Assembly: GCA_030672545.1 (NCBI GenBank)
Contig: DAOVGF010000048.1
Location: 1 to 22,850, forward strand
Source: Candidatus Aerophobota bacterium
Lineage (GTDB): Bacteria > Aerophobota > Aerophobia > Aerophobales > Aerophobaceae
Direction: 5' to 3'
Length of the DNA: 22,850 nt
Made by a program: the position numbers and the translations under genes. The notes below the pieces were generated by a model. It made no database searches. It was not told where the DNA came from and was given only the letters and a program-made list of their open reading frames with translations. This document shows positions 1-7,587 of this stretch, piece by piece (positions within the stretch are counted from its first letter, which is position 1; each line of letters starts with the position of its first letter).

Positions 1-1815
1 GGACACGTTGATTTTACCGTAGAGGTGGAGAGAACTTTGCGAGTTCTGGATGGAGTTGTTATTATATTTTGTGCGGTGGGAGGAGTGGAGCCTCAGTCTG
101 AGACGGTCTGGCGTCAGGCCAATCGCTATCGTATTCCTCGGGTTATTTTCATCAATAAACTGGACCGGATGGGGGCTGATTTTTCCCGAGTTATTAACCA
201 GATAAAGAAAAAATTTTCTCTATTACCTCTACTTGTTCAACTACCCCTGGGGGAGGAGGATGATTTCCGGGGAATAATAGACGTGGTTAAGATGAAGGCT
301 TTTGAGTGGGAAGGTAATCAGCCCGAGGCAAAGATCGTAGAAAAAAAGATACCTTCCCATCTTTACCAGAGAGCTCTTTACTTGCATCATGACCTGGTGG
401 AAAAAGCGGCCGAGTCAAGTGATGAACTGTTGGAGAAATTCTTGGAAAAGGGAAATCTAAAACCTGAGGAGATCATGACCGGTATCAGGATACTTACTCT
501 GGCTCACCAGGGTGTGCCGGTCTTTTGTGGAAGTGCCCTGAGAAACAAGGGAATCCGCCTACTTTTGAAAGGGATAATTGACTATCTGCCTTCTCCTCTG
601 GATGTTCCGCCAGTAGAGGGAGTGAATCCTCGGAGCCATAAGAGGGAAAAAAGACTTCCTTCCCCGGATGAACCTTTATCGGCTTTGGCATTCAAGGTAG
701 TGACTGATCCTTATGTGGGGCGATTAACTTATGTAAGAATTTATTCTGGTAGGATTAAAAGGGGGTGTTTCATATATGATCCCCTGAGAGACTCAAGAGA
801 AAGAATTACCAGAATCTTAGAAATGCATGCTAATTATCGTAAGGAAAAGAATGAACTTTGTAGCGGAGACATTGGGGCAGTTATTGGTCCGGCCAAGATT
901 GAAACCGGTGATTCTCTTTGTTCCGAGGATCATCCACTACTACTGGAAAGTATAAGATTTGCCCAACCGGTAATCTCCGTAGCTATTGAGCCTCGGAGTA
1001 AAGCGGAGCAGGATAGACTTTCCCTTGTTCTAAGCAAGTTAATGCAGGAAGATCCTACTTTTAAGGTCAAACAGGATACGGAGACTGGTCAAACTATCAT
1101 CTCAGGAATGGGTCAACTTCATCTGGACATAATTTTGGACAGGCTAAAGCGAGAATTTGGGGTTAAAGTAAATGTAGGCAAGCCCCAGGTAGCCTATAGA
1201 GAGACTCTCAGAAGAGAAACCCGAGCCCGGGGTCAGTATATTAGACAAAGTGGTGGGAAAGGTCAATACGGTGACGTCTATTTGCAAGTTGAACCTGGGA
1301 AAAAAGGAGAGGAATTTTTTGTGGATAAAAGTAGAGGAGGAGTTATTCCTAAACAGTTTATACCGGCTATTAAGAAGGCAATAAAGCAGTCGATGTTGTC
1401 TGGAGTGATGGGGAGTTATCCGGTGGTGAATGTAAGGACTATTCTTTTGGATGGTTCCTATCATCCCGTAGACTCTTCTGAGTATGCCTTTAAAGCAGCG
1501 GCGTCTATTGCTTTCAGGAAAGCTTCTCAAGAGGCAGATCCTTATCTACTTGAACCGGTAATGAAACTGGAGATCAGAGTACCTCATATTTTCTTGGGTG
1601 AGGTAATCAAAGATATTACCTCCCGCCGGGGTCAGATTGTAAAGACAGAAAGTGAACAAGATATACATTATTTAGTAGCCCACGTTCCTCTGGCCGAGCT
1701 GTTTGGGTATGTTACCAGGTTGCGATCTTTAACCCGGGGTAAAGCAATCCATAACATAGAGTTTTTTGATTACCAGGAGATACCTTCTGAGTTAACGAAA
1801 AAAGTTTTAGGATAA
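1..1815 (+). CDS. fusA: Elongation factor G, 3' part (5' end outside window)
   Basis: Translational GTPase that drives tRNA-mRNA translocation and, with RRF, ribosome recycling. The frame is open from base 1, which falls within the G3 motif (GHVDF, normally DTPGHVDF), so about 90 residues including the P-loop lie upstream. The G4 motif is NKLD in FINKLDRMGADF, and the G5-type SAL motif is in CGSALRNKG. Domains II-V follow: SGGKGQYGDV marks domain IV, YHPVDSSEYAFKAA lies at its tip region, and RRGQIVKTES and PLAELFGY lie in domain V. The 604 visible residues plus the missing part fit the usual length of about 695. The intact G motifs argue for the canonical factor and not a GTPase-poor paralogue. 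The gene is followed after 25 nt by rpsJ; tuf, usually next, is absent here. Confidence 0.97.
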   Translation, partial: GHVDFTVEVERTLRVLDGVVIIFCAVGGVEPQSETVWRQANRYRIPRVIFINKLDRMGADFSRVINQIKKKFSLLPLLVQLPLGEEDDFRGIIDVVKMKAFEWEGNQPEAKIVEKKIPSHLYQRALYLHHDLVEKAAESSDELLEKFLEKGNLKPEEIMTGIRILTLAHQGVPVFCGSALRNKGIRLLLKGIIDYLPSPLDVPPVEGVNPRSHKREKRLPSPDEPLSALAFKVVTDPYVGRLTYVRIYSGRIKRGCFIYDPLRDSRERITRILEMHANYRKEKNELCSGDIGAVIGPAKIETGDSLCSEDHPLLLESIRFAQPVISVAIEPRSKAEQDRLSLVLSKLMQEDPTFKVKQDTETGQTIISGMGQLHLDIILDRLKREFGVKVNVGKPQVAYRETLRRETRARGQYIRQSGGKGQYGDVYLQVEPGKKGEEFFVDKSRGGVIPKQFIPAIKKAIKQSMLSGVMGSYPVVNVRTILLDGSYHPVDSSEYAFKAAASIAFRKASQEADPYLLEPVMKLEIRVPHIFLGEVIKDITSRRGQIVKTESEQDIHYLVAHVPLAELFGYVTRLRSLTRGKAIHNIEFFDYQEIPSELTKKVLG

Positions 1816-1840
1816 ATGTTTTTGTGGAGGAAAGCAAAAG

Positions 1841-2149
1841 ATGCCTCAGCAAAGAATAAGGATTAAACTAAAGGCTTATGATCACAAGATATTGGATCAA
1901 TCGGTAGGGAAAATTGTGGAGACTATTGAAAGAACCGGAGCTAAAGTATGCGGCCCCATTCCTCTACCTACCAGGATTAGTATTTTTACTGTTCTTCGCT
2001 CTCCTCACGTTCATAAGGATTCTCGAGAACAATTTGAAATGAGAGTGCACAAGAGAGTGATTGATATTTTGGAATCAAATTCCAAAACAATAGATGCCCT
2101 GATGGCCATGAATCTCCCTACGGGTGTTCACGTAGAGGTTAAACTATGA
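1841..2149 (+). CDS. rpsJ: 30S ribosomal protein S10
   Basis: Head protein of the small subunit; in many bacteria it also serves as NusE in transcription antitermination. The 102 residues match the family length and carry the typical opening RIKLKAYDHKILDQSV and the segment GPIPLPTRI followed by SPHVHKDSREQFEMRVHKR. The ATG is preceded by a GGAGGAAAG Shine-Dalgarno stretch. The stop overlaps the rplC start as ATGA, so the two are probably translationally coupled. No leader or promoter of S10-operon type is visible upstream, because fusA runs almost directly into this gene. Confidence 0.98.
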   Translation: MPQQRIRIKLKAYDHKILDQSVGKIVETIERTGAKVCGPIPLPTRISIFTVLRSPHVHKDSREQFEMRVHKRVIDILESNSKTIDALMAMNLPTGVHVEVKL

Positions 2150-2772
2150 TTAAGGCAATATTGGGGAAAAAATTGGGTATGTCTCAGATATTTAGAGAGG
2201 GAGAGGTAATTCCCGTGACGGTGATCGAAACAGGACCTTGTGTAGTTGTCCAAAAAAAGACCCAGGACAAAGACGGGTACAGTGCCATACAAATTGGTTT
2301 TGATTCAGTAAATCCCTCGAGGGTTAACCAATGTCTTCGGGGGCATTTTCAAAAACATAATGTTGTTCCCAAAAGGTATCTTAGAGAGATTCGGGTTGAT
2401 GATTCGCAAAAATTCAGTTCGGGAGCAAAAATTAAGGTGGACATTTTCAAACCGGGAGAGCTGGTTAAGGTCACTGGTGTATCTAAAGGAAAAGGATTTA
2501 CCGGAGTGGTGAAAAGATGGGGATTCAAGGGAGGCCCAGCTTCTCATGGAGCAGGTGGCTGGCGTCGCCGACCCGGTTCCATCGGAGCTTCGTCCGATCC
2601 TTCCCGGGTTTTTAAGGGAAAGAAAATGCCCGGGCGGATGGGTAATAAAAGAGTTACCGTTCTCAACCTACGGGTAGCCGAGGTTAATGCACAAGAAAAC
2701 CTTCTATTAGTAAGAGGGGCTGTTCCTGGTAGTATGGGTGGTTTATTATATGTAGAAAGCGAGGAAGGTTAA
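2146..2772 (+). CDS. rplC: 50S ribosomal protein L3
   Basis: Early-assembly large-subunit protein that binds near the 3' end of 23S rRNA and reaches the peptidyl-transferase centre through its central loop. It opens with the signature MIKAILGKKLGMSQIF, and the conserved VFKGKKMPGRMG lies near residues 155-166. The length of 208 residues is normal. The loop segment reads GSIGASSDPSR (about residues 144-154), with no glutamine where enterobacterial L3 carries the PrmB-methylated Gln150, so that modification is not expected. The start overlaps rpsJ by 4 nt, and rplD begins after a single base. Confidence 0.98.
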   Translation: MIKAILGKKLGMSQIFREGEVIPVTVIETGPCVVVQKKTQDKDGYSAIQIGFDSVNPSRVNQCLRGHFQKHNVVPKRYLREIRVDDSQKFSSGAKIKVDIFKPGELVKVTGVSKGKGFTGVVKRWGFKGGPASHGAGGWRRRPGSIGASSDPSRVFKGKKMPGRMGNKRVTVLNLRVAEVNAQENLLLVRGAVPGSMGGLLYVESEEG

Positions 2773-2773
2773 G

Positions 2774-3400
2774 ATGGATTGGAAAGTTCATAATCAGCAA
2801 GGTGAGATGGTTAATACAGTTGAATTAGATAAGAAAATATTTCAGGGAGAAATTAACCAGCCCATTTTAAGAGAAGCAGTTTTAGCCCATCAGGCTAATT
2901 GTCGTCAAGGAACGGCTTCTACCAAAAATCGGGCTGCCGTTAGAGGTGGAGGCAGAAAACCCTGGATTCAAAAAGGGACTGGTAGAGCACGTGCTGGAAG
3001 TACCAGATCTCCTCTTTGGGTTGGTGGTGGAGTTGCTTTTGGGCCTAACCCCCGGGATTTTCGCTATCGACTGACTCGAAAAAAGAAAAAAATGGCTTTA
3101 ATTTCGGCTCTAAGGATGAAAATCAAGGAAGGGAGTTTCTTTATTTTGGATGAGGTGTCTATTCCCAGTGGTAAGACCAAGGAAATGTCCGTCTTACTTG
3201 ACAGTTTGTCTCTGTCCGGGAGAACTCTTTTAGTTCTGGGAGAACCGGACGAAAAGACCATTAGGTCCTCTTCGAATTTGTCTTATTTAGCTTTACAGTC
3301 ACCTTTACTTGTTTCCGCCTTTGAAACACTTTTTTACGACAATTTCCTTTTAACCAAAGAGGCTTTGGCTATTCTGAGTGAAAGGTTAAAAAATGAGTAA
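2774..3400 (+). CDS. rplD: 50S ribosomal protein L4
   Basis: Large-subunit protein whose extended loop lines the polypeptide exit tunnel; in enterobacteria it also autoregulates the S10 operon. The tunnel loop is recognisable as KPWIQKGTGRARAGSTRSP (about residues 62-80), followed by GGGVAFGPNPRDF. The length of 208 residues is typical. The C-terminal part (VLDSLSLSGRTLLVLGEPD-like, then SLLSERL-like end) is more divergent, as usual for L4. The frame overlaps rplW by 8 nt. Any L4-controlled leader would have to lie upstream of fusA, outside this window. Confidence 0.97.
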   Translation: MDWKVHNQQGEMVNTVELDKKIFQGEINQPILREAVLAHQANCRQGTASTKNRAAVRGGGRKPWIQKGTGRARAGSTRSPLWVGGGVAFGPNPRDFRYRLTRKKKKMALISALRMKIKEGSFFILDEVSIPSGKTKEMSVLLDSLSLSGRTLLVLGEPDEKTIRSSSNLSYLALQSPLLVSAFETLFYDNFLLTKEALAILSERLKNE

Positions 3401-3683
3401 ATCTTTTAGGGAAATCATTTTAGGGCCGGTAATTACCGAAAAAGGGACAGATCTTCTAAGTCAAAATAAATATGTATTTAAAGTTTCTCCCCGGGCTAAC
3501 AAGATTGAAATTAGAAATGCGGTGGAAGAAGCGTTCAAGGTCAGAGTTGAAAAAGTAAGAACCTTGCGGGTGAAAGGAAAAGCGAAAAAATTTCGAGGGA
3601 AGGTAGTAGGAAAAACGTCGTCCTGGAAAAAGGCAATTGTCAAGTTAAAAGAAGGAGAAAGTATTGAAGAATTGGGAGTTTAA
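3393..3683 (+). CDS. rplW: 50S ribosomal protein L23
   Basis: Sits at the exit of the nascent-chain tunnel, where it docks trigger factor and SRP. The 96-residue length is typical, as are the opening SFREIILGPVITEKGTDLL and the middle segment YVFKVSPRANKIEIRNAVEEAF. The basic C-terminal part (VKGKAKKFRGKVVGKTSSWK) contacts 23S rRNA. The ATG lies inside the end of rplD (8-nt overlap), and the stop is 2 nt from rplB, so all three are probably translated in a coupled way. Confidence 0.97.
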   Translation: MSKSFREIILGPVITEKGTDLLSQNKYVFKVSPRANKIEIRNAVEEAFKVRVEKVRTLRVKGKAKKFRGKVVGKTSSWKKAIVKLKEGESIEELGV

Positions 3684-3685
3684 GA

Positions 3686-4516
3686 ATGCCCTTGAAAACG
3701 CATAAGCCAACCTCTCCTGGTTGCAGACATCGGATTTCGGCAGATTTTTCCGATCTTACTGTTAAAAAACCAGAGAAAAGTCTTACGGTAATTCTGAAAA
3801 AAAAGAGTGGCCGGAATAATCAAGGTCGGATTTGTATACGGCATCGCGGGGGAGGCTCAAGAAGAAGATACCGCCTGGTGGATTTCAAACGCAATAAAGA
3901 CGAGGTTCCGGGTCAGATTATCTCTCTGGAATATGATCCCAATAGGTCTGCCAGAATTGCTCTTGTTCAGTACCGGGATGGAGAAAAGAGATATATTATT
4001 GCCCCTCAAGGTCTCCAGGTGGGAGATCAAATAATGTCTGGAGAAACTGTTTCTTCAAAATTGGGCTACGCTTTGCCTCTAAAGAAAATTCCGGAGGGTA
4101 GTTTCATCTTTAATATAGAGCTAACACCTGGTAAAGGGGCTCAACTGGTTCGCTCTGCTGGAACTGCAGCTCAGCTTCTCAGCAAAGAGAAAAAATATGC
4201 TCAAATTAAGCTTCCCTCAGGAGAACTTCGGCTTTTCCCCTTGCAGTGTAAAGCAACTATAGGGAGGGTGGGAAACATAGATCACAATAGTATTAAGATA
4301 GGAAAGGCGGGAATTTCCAGAAGAATGGGTAGAAGACCCCATGTCCGGGGAGTGGCTATGAATCCCATTGATCACCCTCACGGGGGAGGAGAGGGCCGGA
4401 GCGCACCGGGTAGGCATCCGGTAAGCCCTTGGGGTTGGCCTACCAAGGGTAAGAAAACCCGGAAGAAGAACAAAGCTTCGGACCGGCTAATTGTGCAGAG
4501 GAGAAAGAAAAGATAA
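3686..4516 (+). CDS. rplB: 50S ribosomal protein L2
   Basis: One of the most conserved large-subunit proteins, needed for subunit association and for building the peptidyl-transferase centre. The 276 residues match the family. Visible hallmarks are GRICIRHRGGGSRRRYR (about 47-63), the OB/SH3 core, and the C-terminal GVAMNPIDHPHGGGEGRS containing His230, the equivalent of the E. coli His229 implicated near the catalytic centre. The C-terminal WGWPTKGKKTRKK tail is also standard. It sits 2 nt after rplW and 12 nt before rpsS. Confidence 0.99.
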   Translation: MPLKTHKPTSPGCRHRISADFSDLTVKKPEKSLTVILKKKSGRNNQGRICIRHRGGGSRRRYRLVDFKRNKDEVPGQIISLEYDPNRSARIALVQYRDGEKRYIIAPQGLQVGDQIMSGETVSSKLGYALPLKKIPEGSFIFNIELTPGKGAQLVRSAGTAAQLLSKEKKYAQIKLPSGELRLFPLQCKATIGRVGNIDHNSIKIGKAGISRRMGRRPHVRGVAMNPIDHPHGGGEGRSAPGRHPVSPWGWPTKGKKTRKKNKASDRLIVQRRKKR

Positions 4517-4528
4517 AAGGGGGTAGGC

Positions 4529-4813
4529 ATGGGCCGTTCGCTAAAAAAAGGGGCTTATGTAGAAAGTTGTTTACTAAGAAAAATGAAGAAAGTACAGAAA
4601 GAAGGCGAAAAAAGACCTATCAAAACTTGGTCTCGTCGATCTATGATTATTCCTGATTTTGTGGGATATACTTTTGCCGTACATAACGGAAAAGATTTTC
4701 GTGAGGTTTATATCACCGAGGATATGGTGGGACATAGGTTGGGTGAGTTCGCGCCTACTCGTAAGTTTGGCCATCATGGAGCTCATAGTAAGCGAGTCAT
4801 TACCCCAAAATAG
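4529..4813 (+). CDS. rpsS: 30S ribosomal protein S19
   Basis: Small-subunit head protein that pairs with S13 near the A-site finger. The 94 residues start with MGRSLKKGAYVE and include IKTWSRRSMIIPDFVGYTF and the family signature VGHRLGEFAPTRKFGHHG. The ATG follows AAAAGGGGGTAGGC, a strong ribosome binding site. The TAG stop is immediately followed by a predicted stem-loop (4814-4837) and a 78-nt gap, unusually long for this operon. Confidence 0.98.
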   Translation: MGRSLKKGAYVESCLLRKMKKVQKEGEKRPIKTWSRRSMIIPDFVGYTFAVHNGKDFREVYITEDMVGHRLGEFAPTRKFGHHGAHSKRVITPK

Positions 4814-4837
4814 GGCCGATGGGTAATTAAATTGGCC
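4814..4837 (+). other. Stem-loop directly after the rpsS stop
   Basis: GGCCGAT (4814-4820) can pair with ATTGGCC (4831-4837) around a 10-base loop, a 7-bp stem with one G-U pair. It begins at the first base after the TAG stop. No T-run follows, so it is not an intrinsic terminator. The rest of the gap to rplV (4838-4891) shows only the rplV ribosome binding region. An RNA processing, stability or regulatory role is inference. Confidence 0.4.
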
Positions 4838-4891
4838 GGGAAAGTTGGGAAAAGACAAATACGGAATTTTATTTGAGACAAGGACAGAGTA

Positions 4892-5227
4892 ATGGAAGTC
4901 AAAGCCATAGCTAAATATGTACGTTCTTCGCCTGTAAAAATGAGAAAGGTTACTCAAATAATTAAAGGCAAAAGAGTTGAAGAAGCTCTTAATATTTTAA
5001 GTTTTATGCCGAAAGCCAGGTCTGGTATAGTAGAGAAAGTGTTGAAGTCTGCTCTGGCTAATGCCGAGAATAATCTTGGTCTATCAGCGGCAAATCTTTA
5101 TGTTAAGAATGCTCTTATAGACCAAGGGTCTACTTTGAAGCGAACTAAGCCACGGGCTCGGGGAAGAGCCGATTTAATGAGAAGAAGAACTTCTCATATC
5201 ACAATTATTCTTGAACCCAAAGGATAA
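4892..5227 (+). CDS. rplV: 50S ribosomal protein L22
   Basis: Large-subunit protein with a long beta-hairpin that reaches the narrow part of the exit tunnel; a known site of macrolide-resistance changes. The 111-residue protein opens MEVKAIAKYVRSSPVKMRKV, and the C-terminal hairpin region TLKRTKPRARGRADLMRRR is conserved. An in-frame TGA at 4874-4876 rules out a much longer N-terminus, so the 78-nt gap after rpsS is real. The Shine-Dalgarno sequence (AAGGACAG) is only moderate. rpsC follows after 11 nt. Confidence 0.98.
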   Translation: MEVKAIAKYVRSSPVKMRKVTQIIKGKRVEEALNILSFMPKARSGIVEKVLKSALANAENNLGLSAANLYVKNALIDQGSTLKRTKPRARGRADLMRRRTSHITIILEPKG

Positions 5228-5238
5228 AGGAGAAAAAG

Positions 5239-5931
5239 TTGGGACAAAAGGTTCACCCTATAGGGTTTAGATTAGGAATATTTCGGGATTGGATCAGCAA
5301 ATGGTATGAAGATAAGGAGAATTATGCTCATCATTTGCACCAAGACATATTAATTCGAAAATTTCTCAAGGAGAAATTCCAAAGAGCCAATATTTCGGAA
5401 GTTTTAATAGAAAGAGCAATGAGTAAGATACGCATTACTATTTTGGCTGCTCGGCCTGGAATTATCATTGGTAGGAGGGGTGAGATTATTGAGAAGACCA
5501 GAGAACAATTATCTGGTATGGTTGGGGAAGGGAAAATTTTTTTAAATGTTCAGGAAATTTCCCAACCTGATCTTGATGCTCAACTGGTGGCCGAGAGAGT
5601 TGCCTTTCAATTGGTAAGGAGAACCGGAGCCAAAAGAGCTATGCGGGAAGTAATTTCCAGGGTACGGGATTCAGGAGCTGAGGGGATAAAGGTTATGTGT
5701 AAAGGTAGAATTTCCGGAGCCGAAATTGCCCGAAAAGAATGGATGATAGAAGGAAGAGTTCCTTTGCATACCTTGAGGGCTGACATTGATTATGGACAGG
5801 CCACTGCTCACACTACTTATGGTTGTATTGGAGTAAAAGTGTGGATCTATCGGGGAGAAATTCTTCCTGGCTCGGTGGCAAATTCATCTAAAGGGGAGTT
5901 AAAAGATGCAATTGCAACCCCGGAGAGTTAA
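5239..5931 (+). CDS. rpsC: 30S ribosomal protein S3
   Basis: Small-subunit head protein at the mRNA entry channel, part of the ribosomal helicase. The 230 residues start with MGQKVHPIGFRLGI. The KH type 2 domain shows the GxxG-type loop in GIIIGRRGEII, and the C-terminal domain has GRISGAEIAR and RADIDYG. The start is TTG, preceded by AAGGAGAAAAAG; the family N-terminus begins exactly here. The last 26 nt overlap the beginning of rplP, one of the largest overlaps in the window. Confidence 0.98.
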   Translation: MGQKVHPIGFRLGIFRDWISKWYEDKENYAHHLHQDILIRKFLKEKFQRANISEVLIERAMSKIRITILAARPGIIIGRRGEIIEKTREQLSGMVGEGKIFLNVQEISQPDLDAQLVAERVAFQLVRRTGAKRAMREVISRVRDSGAEGIKVMCKGRISGAEIARKEWMIEGRVPLHTLRADIDYGQATAHTTYGCIGVKVWIYRGEILPGSVANSSKGELKDAIATPES

Positions 5932-6328
5932 GTTTCGAAAGAGTCATAGAGGAAAAATGAAGGGCAAAGCCTCGGCGGGAACCCAATTGAATTTTGGAGA
6001 ATACGGTTTACTTACCCAGGAGTCAAGTTGGATTACCTCGAATCAGATTGAGGCAACCAGGATCACCATAGTTCGTGCTCTGGGCCATGAAGGTCGTCTT
6101 TGGATCCGGATTTTTCCCGACAAACCCGTGAGTAAAAAACCTCTGGAAACCAGGATGGGCAAAGGTAAGGGTGATACGGCTTTCTGGGTTGCTCCGGTCC
6201 GACGGGGAAGAATGCTTTTTGAGTTGGGAGGAGTAGATGAACGAAAGGCCAAAAGAGCCTTTGTTTTAGCTTCCCACAAGCTTCCGGTTAAGACGAAGAT
6301 GGTTTGCGCGGGGGCAAGTACAATATGA
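5906..6328 (+). CDS. rplP: 50S ribosomal protein L16
   Basis: Late-assembly protein next to the A and P sites that helps position the CCA ends and 5S-adjacent rRNA. The 140-residue length is standard. Motifs include RRVKFRKSHRGKMKGKA, WITSNQIEATRI, and IRIFPDKPVSKKPLETRMG followed by KGKGDTAFWVA. The ATG is inside the 3' end of rpsC (26-nt overlap) with a GGGGAG ribosome binding site. The stop overlaps the rpmC start as ATGA. Sequence past VKTKMV is short and variable, as usual. Confidence 0.98.
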   Translation: MQLQPRRVKFRKSHRGKMKGKASAGTQLNFGEYGLLTQESSWITSNQIEATRITIVRALGHEGRLWIRIFPDKPVSKKPLETRMGKGKGDTAFWVAPVRRGRMLFELGGVDERKAKRAFVLASHKLPVKTKMVCAGASTI

Positions 6329-6507
6329 GAACTTCAGAACTCAGGGAATTAGGTCGGGAAGATTTATTGTCTCGCCTGAGACAGTCAGAAAAAGAGTTGT
6401 TTGACTTAAGGATTCAAGCAGTTCAGGGTCGCATGGCTAATTCTGCAAAACTCAAACAAGTGAAAAGAAGCATTGCTCGGATAAAAACTGTCTTGCAGCA
6501 AGAATAA
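6325..6507 (+). CDS. rpmC: 50S ribosomal protein L29
   Basis: Small helical protein beside L23 at the tunnel exit. I place the start at ATG 6325, giving 60 residues beginning MRTSELRELGREDL, which matches the family N-terminus and forms an ATGA overlap with rplP. The frame is open to a TTG at 6304, but that would add seven residues not found in L29. The second half carries the conserved ARIKTVL near the C-terminus. It is 26 nt upstream of rpsQ. Confidence 0.95.
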   Translation: MRTSELRELGREDLLSRLRQSEKELFDLRIQAVQGRMANSAKLKQVKRSIARIKTVLQQE

Positions 6508-6533
6508 TTGGGTCTTAGATAGGAGAAGGGAAG

Positions 6534-6788
6534 TTGAAAAAGAAAAGCAAGGAGAGAATGGGTTTTGTGACCAGCGACAAGTCAGATAAAACAGTGGTAG
6601 TTACGCTGGAAAGAGAATTTATTCATCTATTTTATGGTAAGAGAATACGGAAAAGGAAGAGAGTTAAAGTTCACGACGAAAATAATCAGTGTGAGGTTGG
6701 GGATCTGGTCAAAATTGTCGAGACCAGGCCTTTAAGTAAGGAAAAACACTGGAAAATTTCCCAGATTATAAAAAAGAGAGGTCTGTAG
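6534..6788 (+). CDS. rpsQ: 30S ribosomal protein S17
   Basis: Primary-binding OB-fold protein of the 30S body. The 84 residues contain the family motifs GFVTSDKSDKTVVV, YGKRIRKRKRVKVHDE, and GDLVKIVETRPLSKEKHW. Translation starts at TTG, preceded by AGGAGAAGGG, and no better ATG exists before the conserved region. rplN begins one base after the stop. Confidence 0.97.
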   Translation: MKKKSKERMGFVTSDKSDKTVVVTLEREFIHLFYGKRIRKRKRVKVHDENNQCEVGDLVKIVETRPLSKEKHWKISQIIKKRGL

Positions 6789-6789
6789 A

Positions 6790-7158
6790 ATGATTCAGCT
6801 ACGGAGCCAGTTGACAGTAGCTGATAATACTGGTGCCAGAAAAATTATGTGTATTGGCGTATTGGGGGGATCTGCTCGCCGTTATGCCCGGATCGGAGAT
6901 GTTATAATAGCTTCGGTTAAGAAGGCCATTCCTAACAGCGAAATAAGAAAAGGCGAGGTGGTCAGAGCGGTAGTTGTCCGAACTAAAAAAGAAATACGTA
7001 GGAGAGATGGGTCCTACATAAGGTTTGACGAAAATGCTGGGGTATTAATTGATCCAGCCGGTAACCCACGAGGGACTAGAATTTTTGGTCCGGTTACCAG
7101 AGAATTGAGAGAGAAAAATTTTATGAGGATTGTTTCTCTGGCTCCTGAGGTCTTGTGA
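6790..7158 (+). CDS. rplN: 50S ribosomal protein L14
   Basis: Large-subunit protein at the inter-subunit bridge, and the docking site of the silencing factor RsfS in bacteria. The length of 122 residues is invariant for the family. Visible motifs are MIQLRSQLTVADNTGARKI at the N-terminus, RRRDGSYIRFDENAGVLID, and GTRIFGPVTRELR. The gene is separated from rplX by 54 nt, which shows only a weak potential hairpin (GTGCT with AGCGC at about 7181-7195) and a clear GAGGTGAT ribosome binding site for rplX. Confidence 0.98.
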   Translation: MIQLRSQLTVADNTGARKIMCIGVLGGSARRYARIGDVIIASVKKAIPNSEIRKGEVVRAVVVRTKKEIRRRDGSYIRFDENAGVLIDPAGNPRGTRIFGPVTRELREKNFMRIVSLAPEVL

Positions 7159-7212
7159 ATTAACAATTAACCAACAGAAGTGCTGGAAAAGCGCCAATTG
7201 AGGTGATTTTGA

Positions 7213-7539
7213 ATGTCTCGGATAAAAGTAGGGGATCAGGTTATTATTCTCCAGGGTAAAGATCGGGGAAAGGTAGGGAAAGTCATTGAACGAATCCCTG
7301 GTAAGGACAAATTGGTGGTGGAGGGCATAAATATTGCCAAGAGGCATGTCCGGGCCAGAAAACGGGGACAGGATAGTGGAATTATTGAACGAGAGGCACC
7401 GCTTTCTGTCTCTAAAGTTATGATTGTCTGTCCTCGTTGCGGGAAAAGGACACGAATAGGGGTAAGGGTCTCGGGAGATTCTCTTGAAGAAAGAGAAAAG
7501 CTCAGAATTTGCAAGAAGTGTGGAGAAGGGATTGATTGA
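7213..7539 (+). CDS. rplX: 50S ribosomal protein L24 with C-terminal zinc ribbon
   Basis: Assembly-initiator protein of the large subunit. The N-terminal KOW motif is seen as VGDQVIILQGKDRGKVGKV (residues 6-24), followed by IAKRHVRARKRGQDSGI. The C-terminal part keeps four cysteines, C73, C76, C100 and C103 (CPRC and CKKC), the zinc-binding form of L24. The length of 108 residues is typical of this form. It is preceded by a good GAGGTGAT site and followed by a 48-nt gap with nothing recognisable except the rplE ribosome binding site. Confidence 0.97.
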   Translation: MSRIKVGDQVIILQGKDRGKVGKVIERIPGKDKLVVEGINIAKRHVRARKRGQDSGIIEREAPLSVSKVMIVCPRCGKRTRIGVRVSGDSLEEREKLRICKKCGEGID

Positions 7540-7587
7540 TATTAGATTATTTGGGAAACGCTATATTATTGAGAGAGGAATGAGAAT

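Noticed and set aside
1144..1530. Open reading frame on the minus strand across fusA
   Set aside because: Antisense to a conserved gene, no family resemblance, and typical of the purine-rich coding strand. The same applies to the minus-strand frames at 4574-4957, 9113-9451 and 16180-16578.
1..1815. EF-G as a divergent paralogue (EF-G2 type)
   Set aside because: G4 (NKLD), SAL and domain IV-V motifs are canonical and the gene sits in the str-S10 locus. The P-loop is outside the window, so this cannot be fully excluded.
3807..4034. Second plus-strand frame inside rplB
   Set aside because: It is an out-of-frame shadow of L2 with no ribosome binding site or recognisable motif.
6304..6324. Longer L29 from a TTG inside rplP
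   Set aside because: ATG 6325 makes the typical ATGA overlap and gives the standard N-terminus.
7159..7212. Hairpin GTGCT with AGCGC between rplN and rplX
   Set aside because: Only 5 bp with a G-U pair and not at the stop codon; likely chance.
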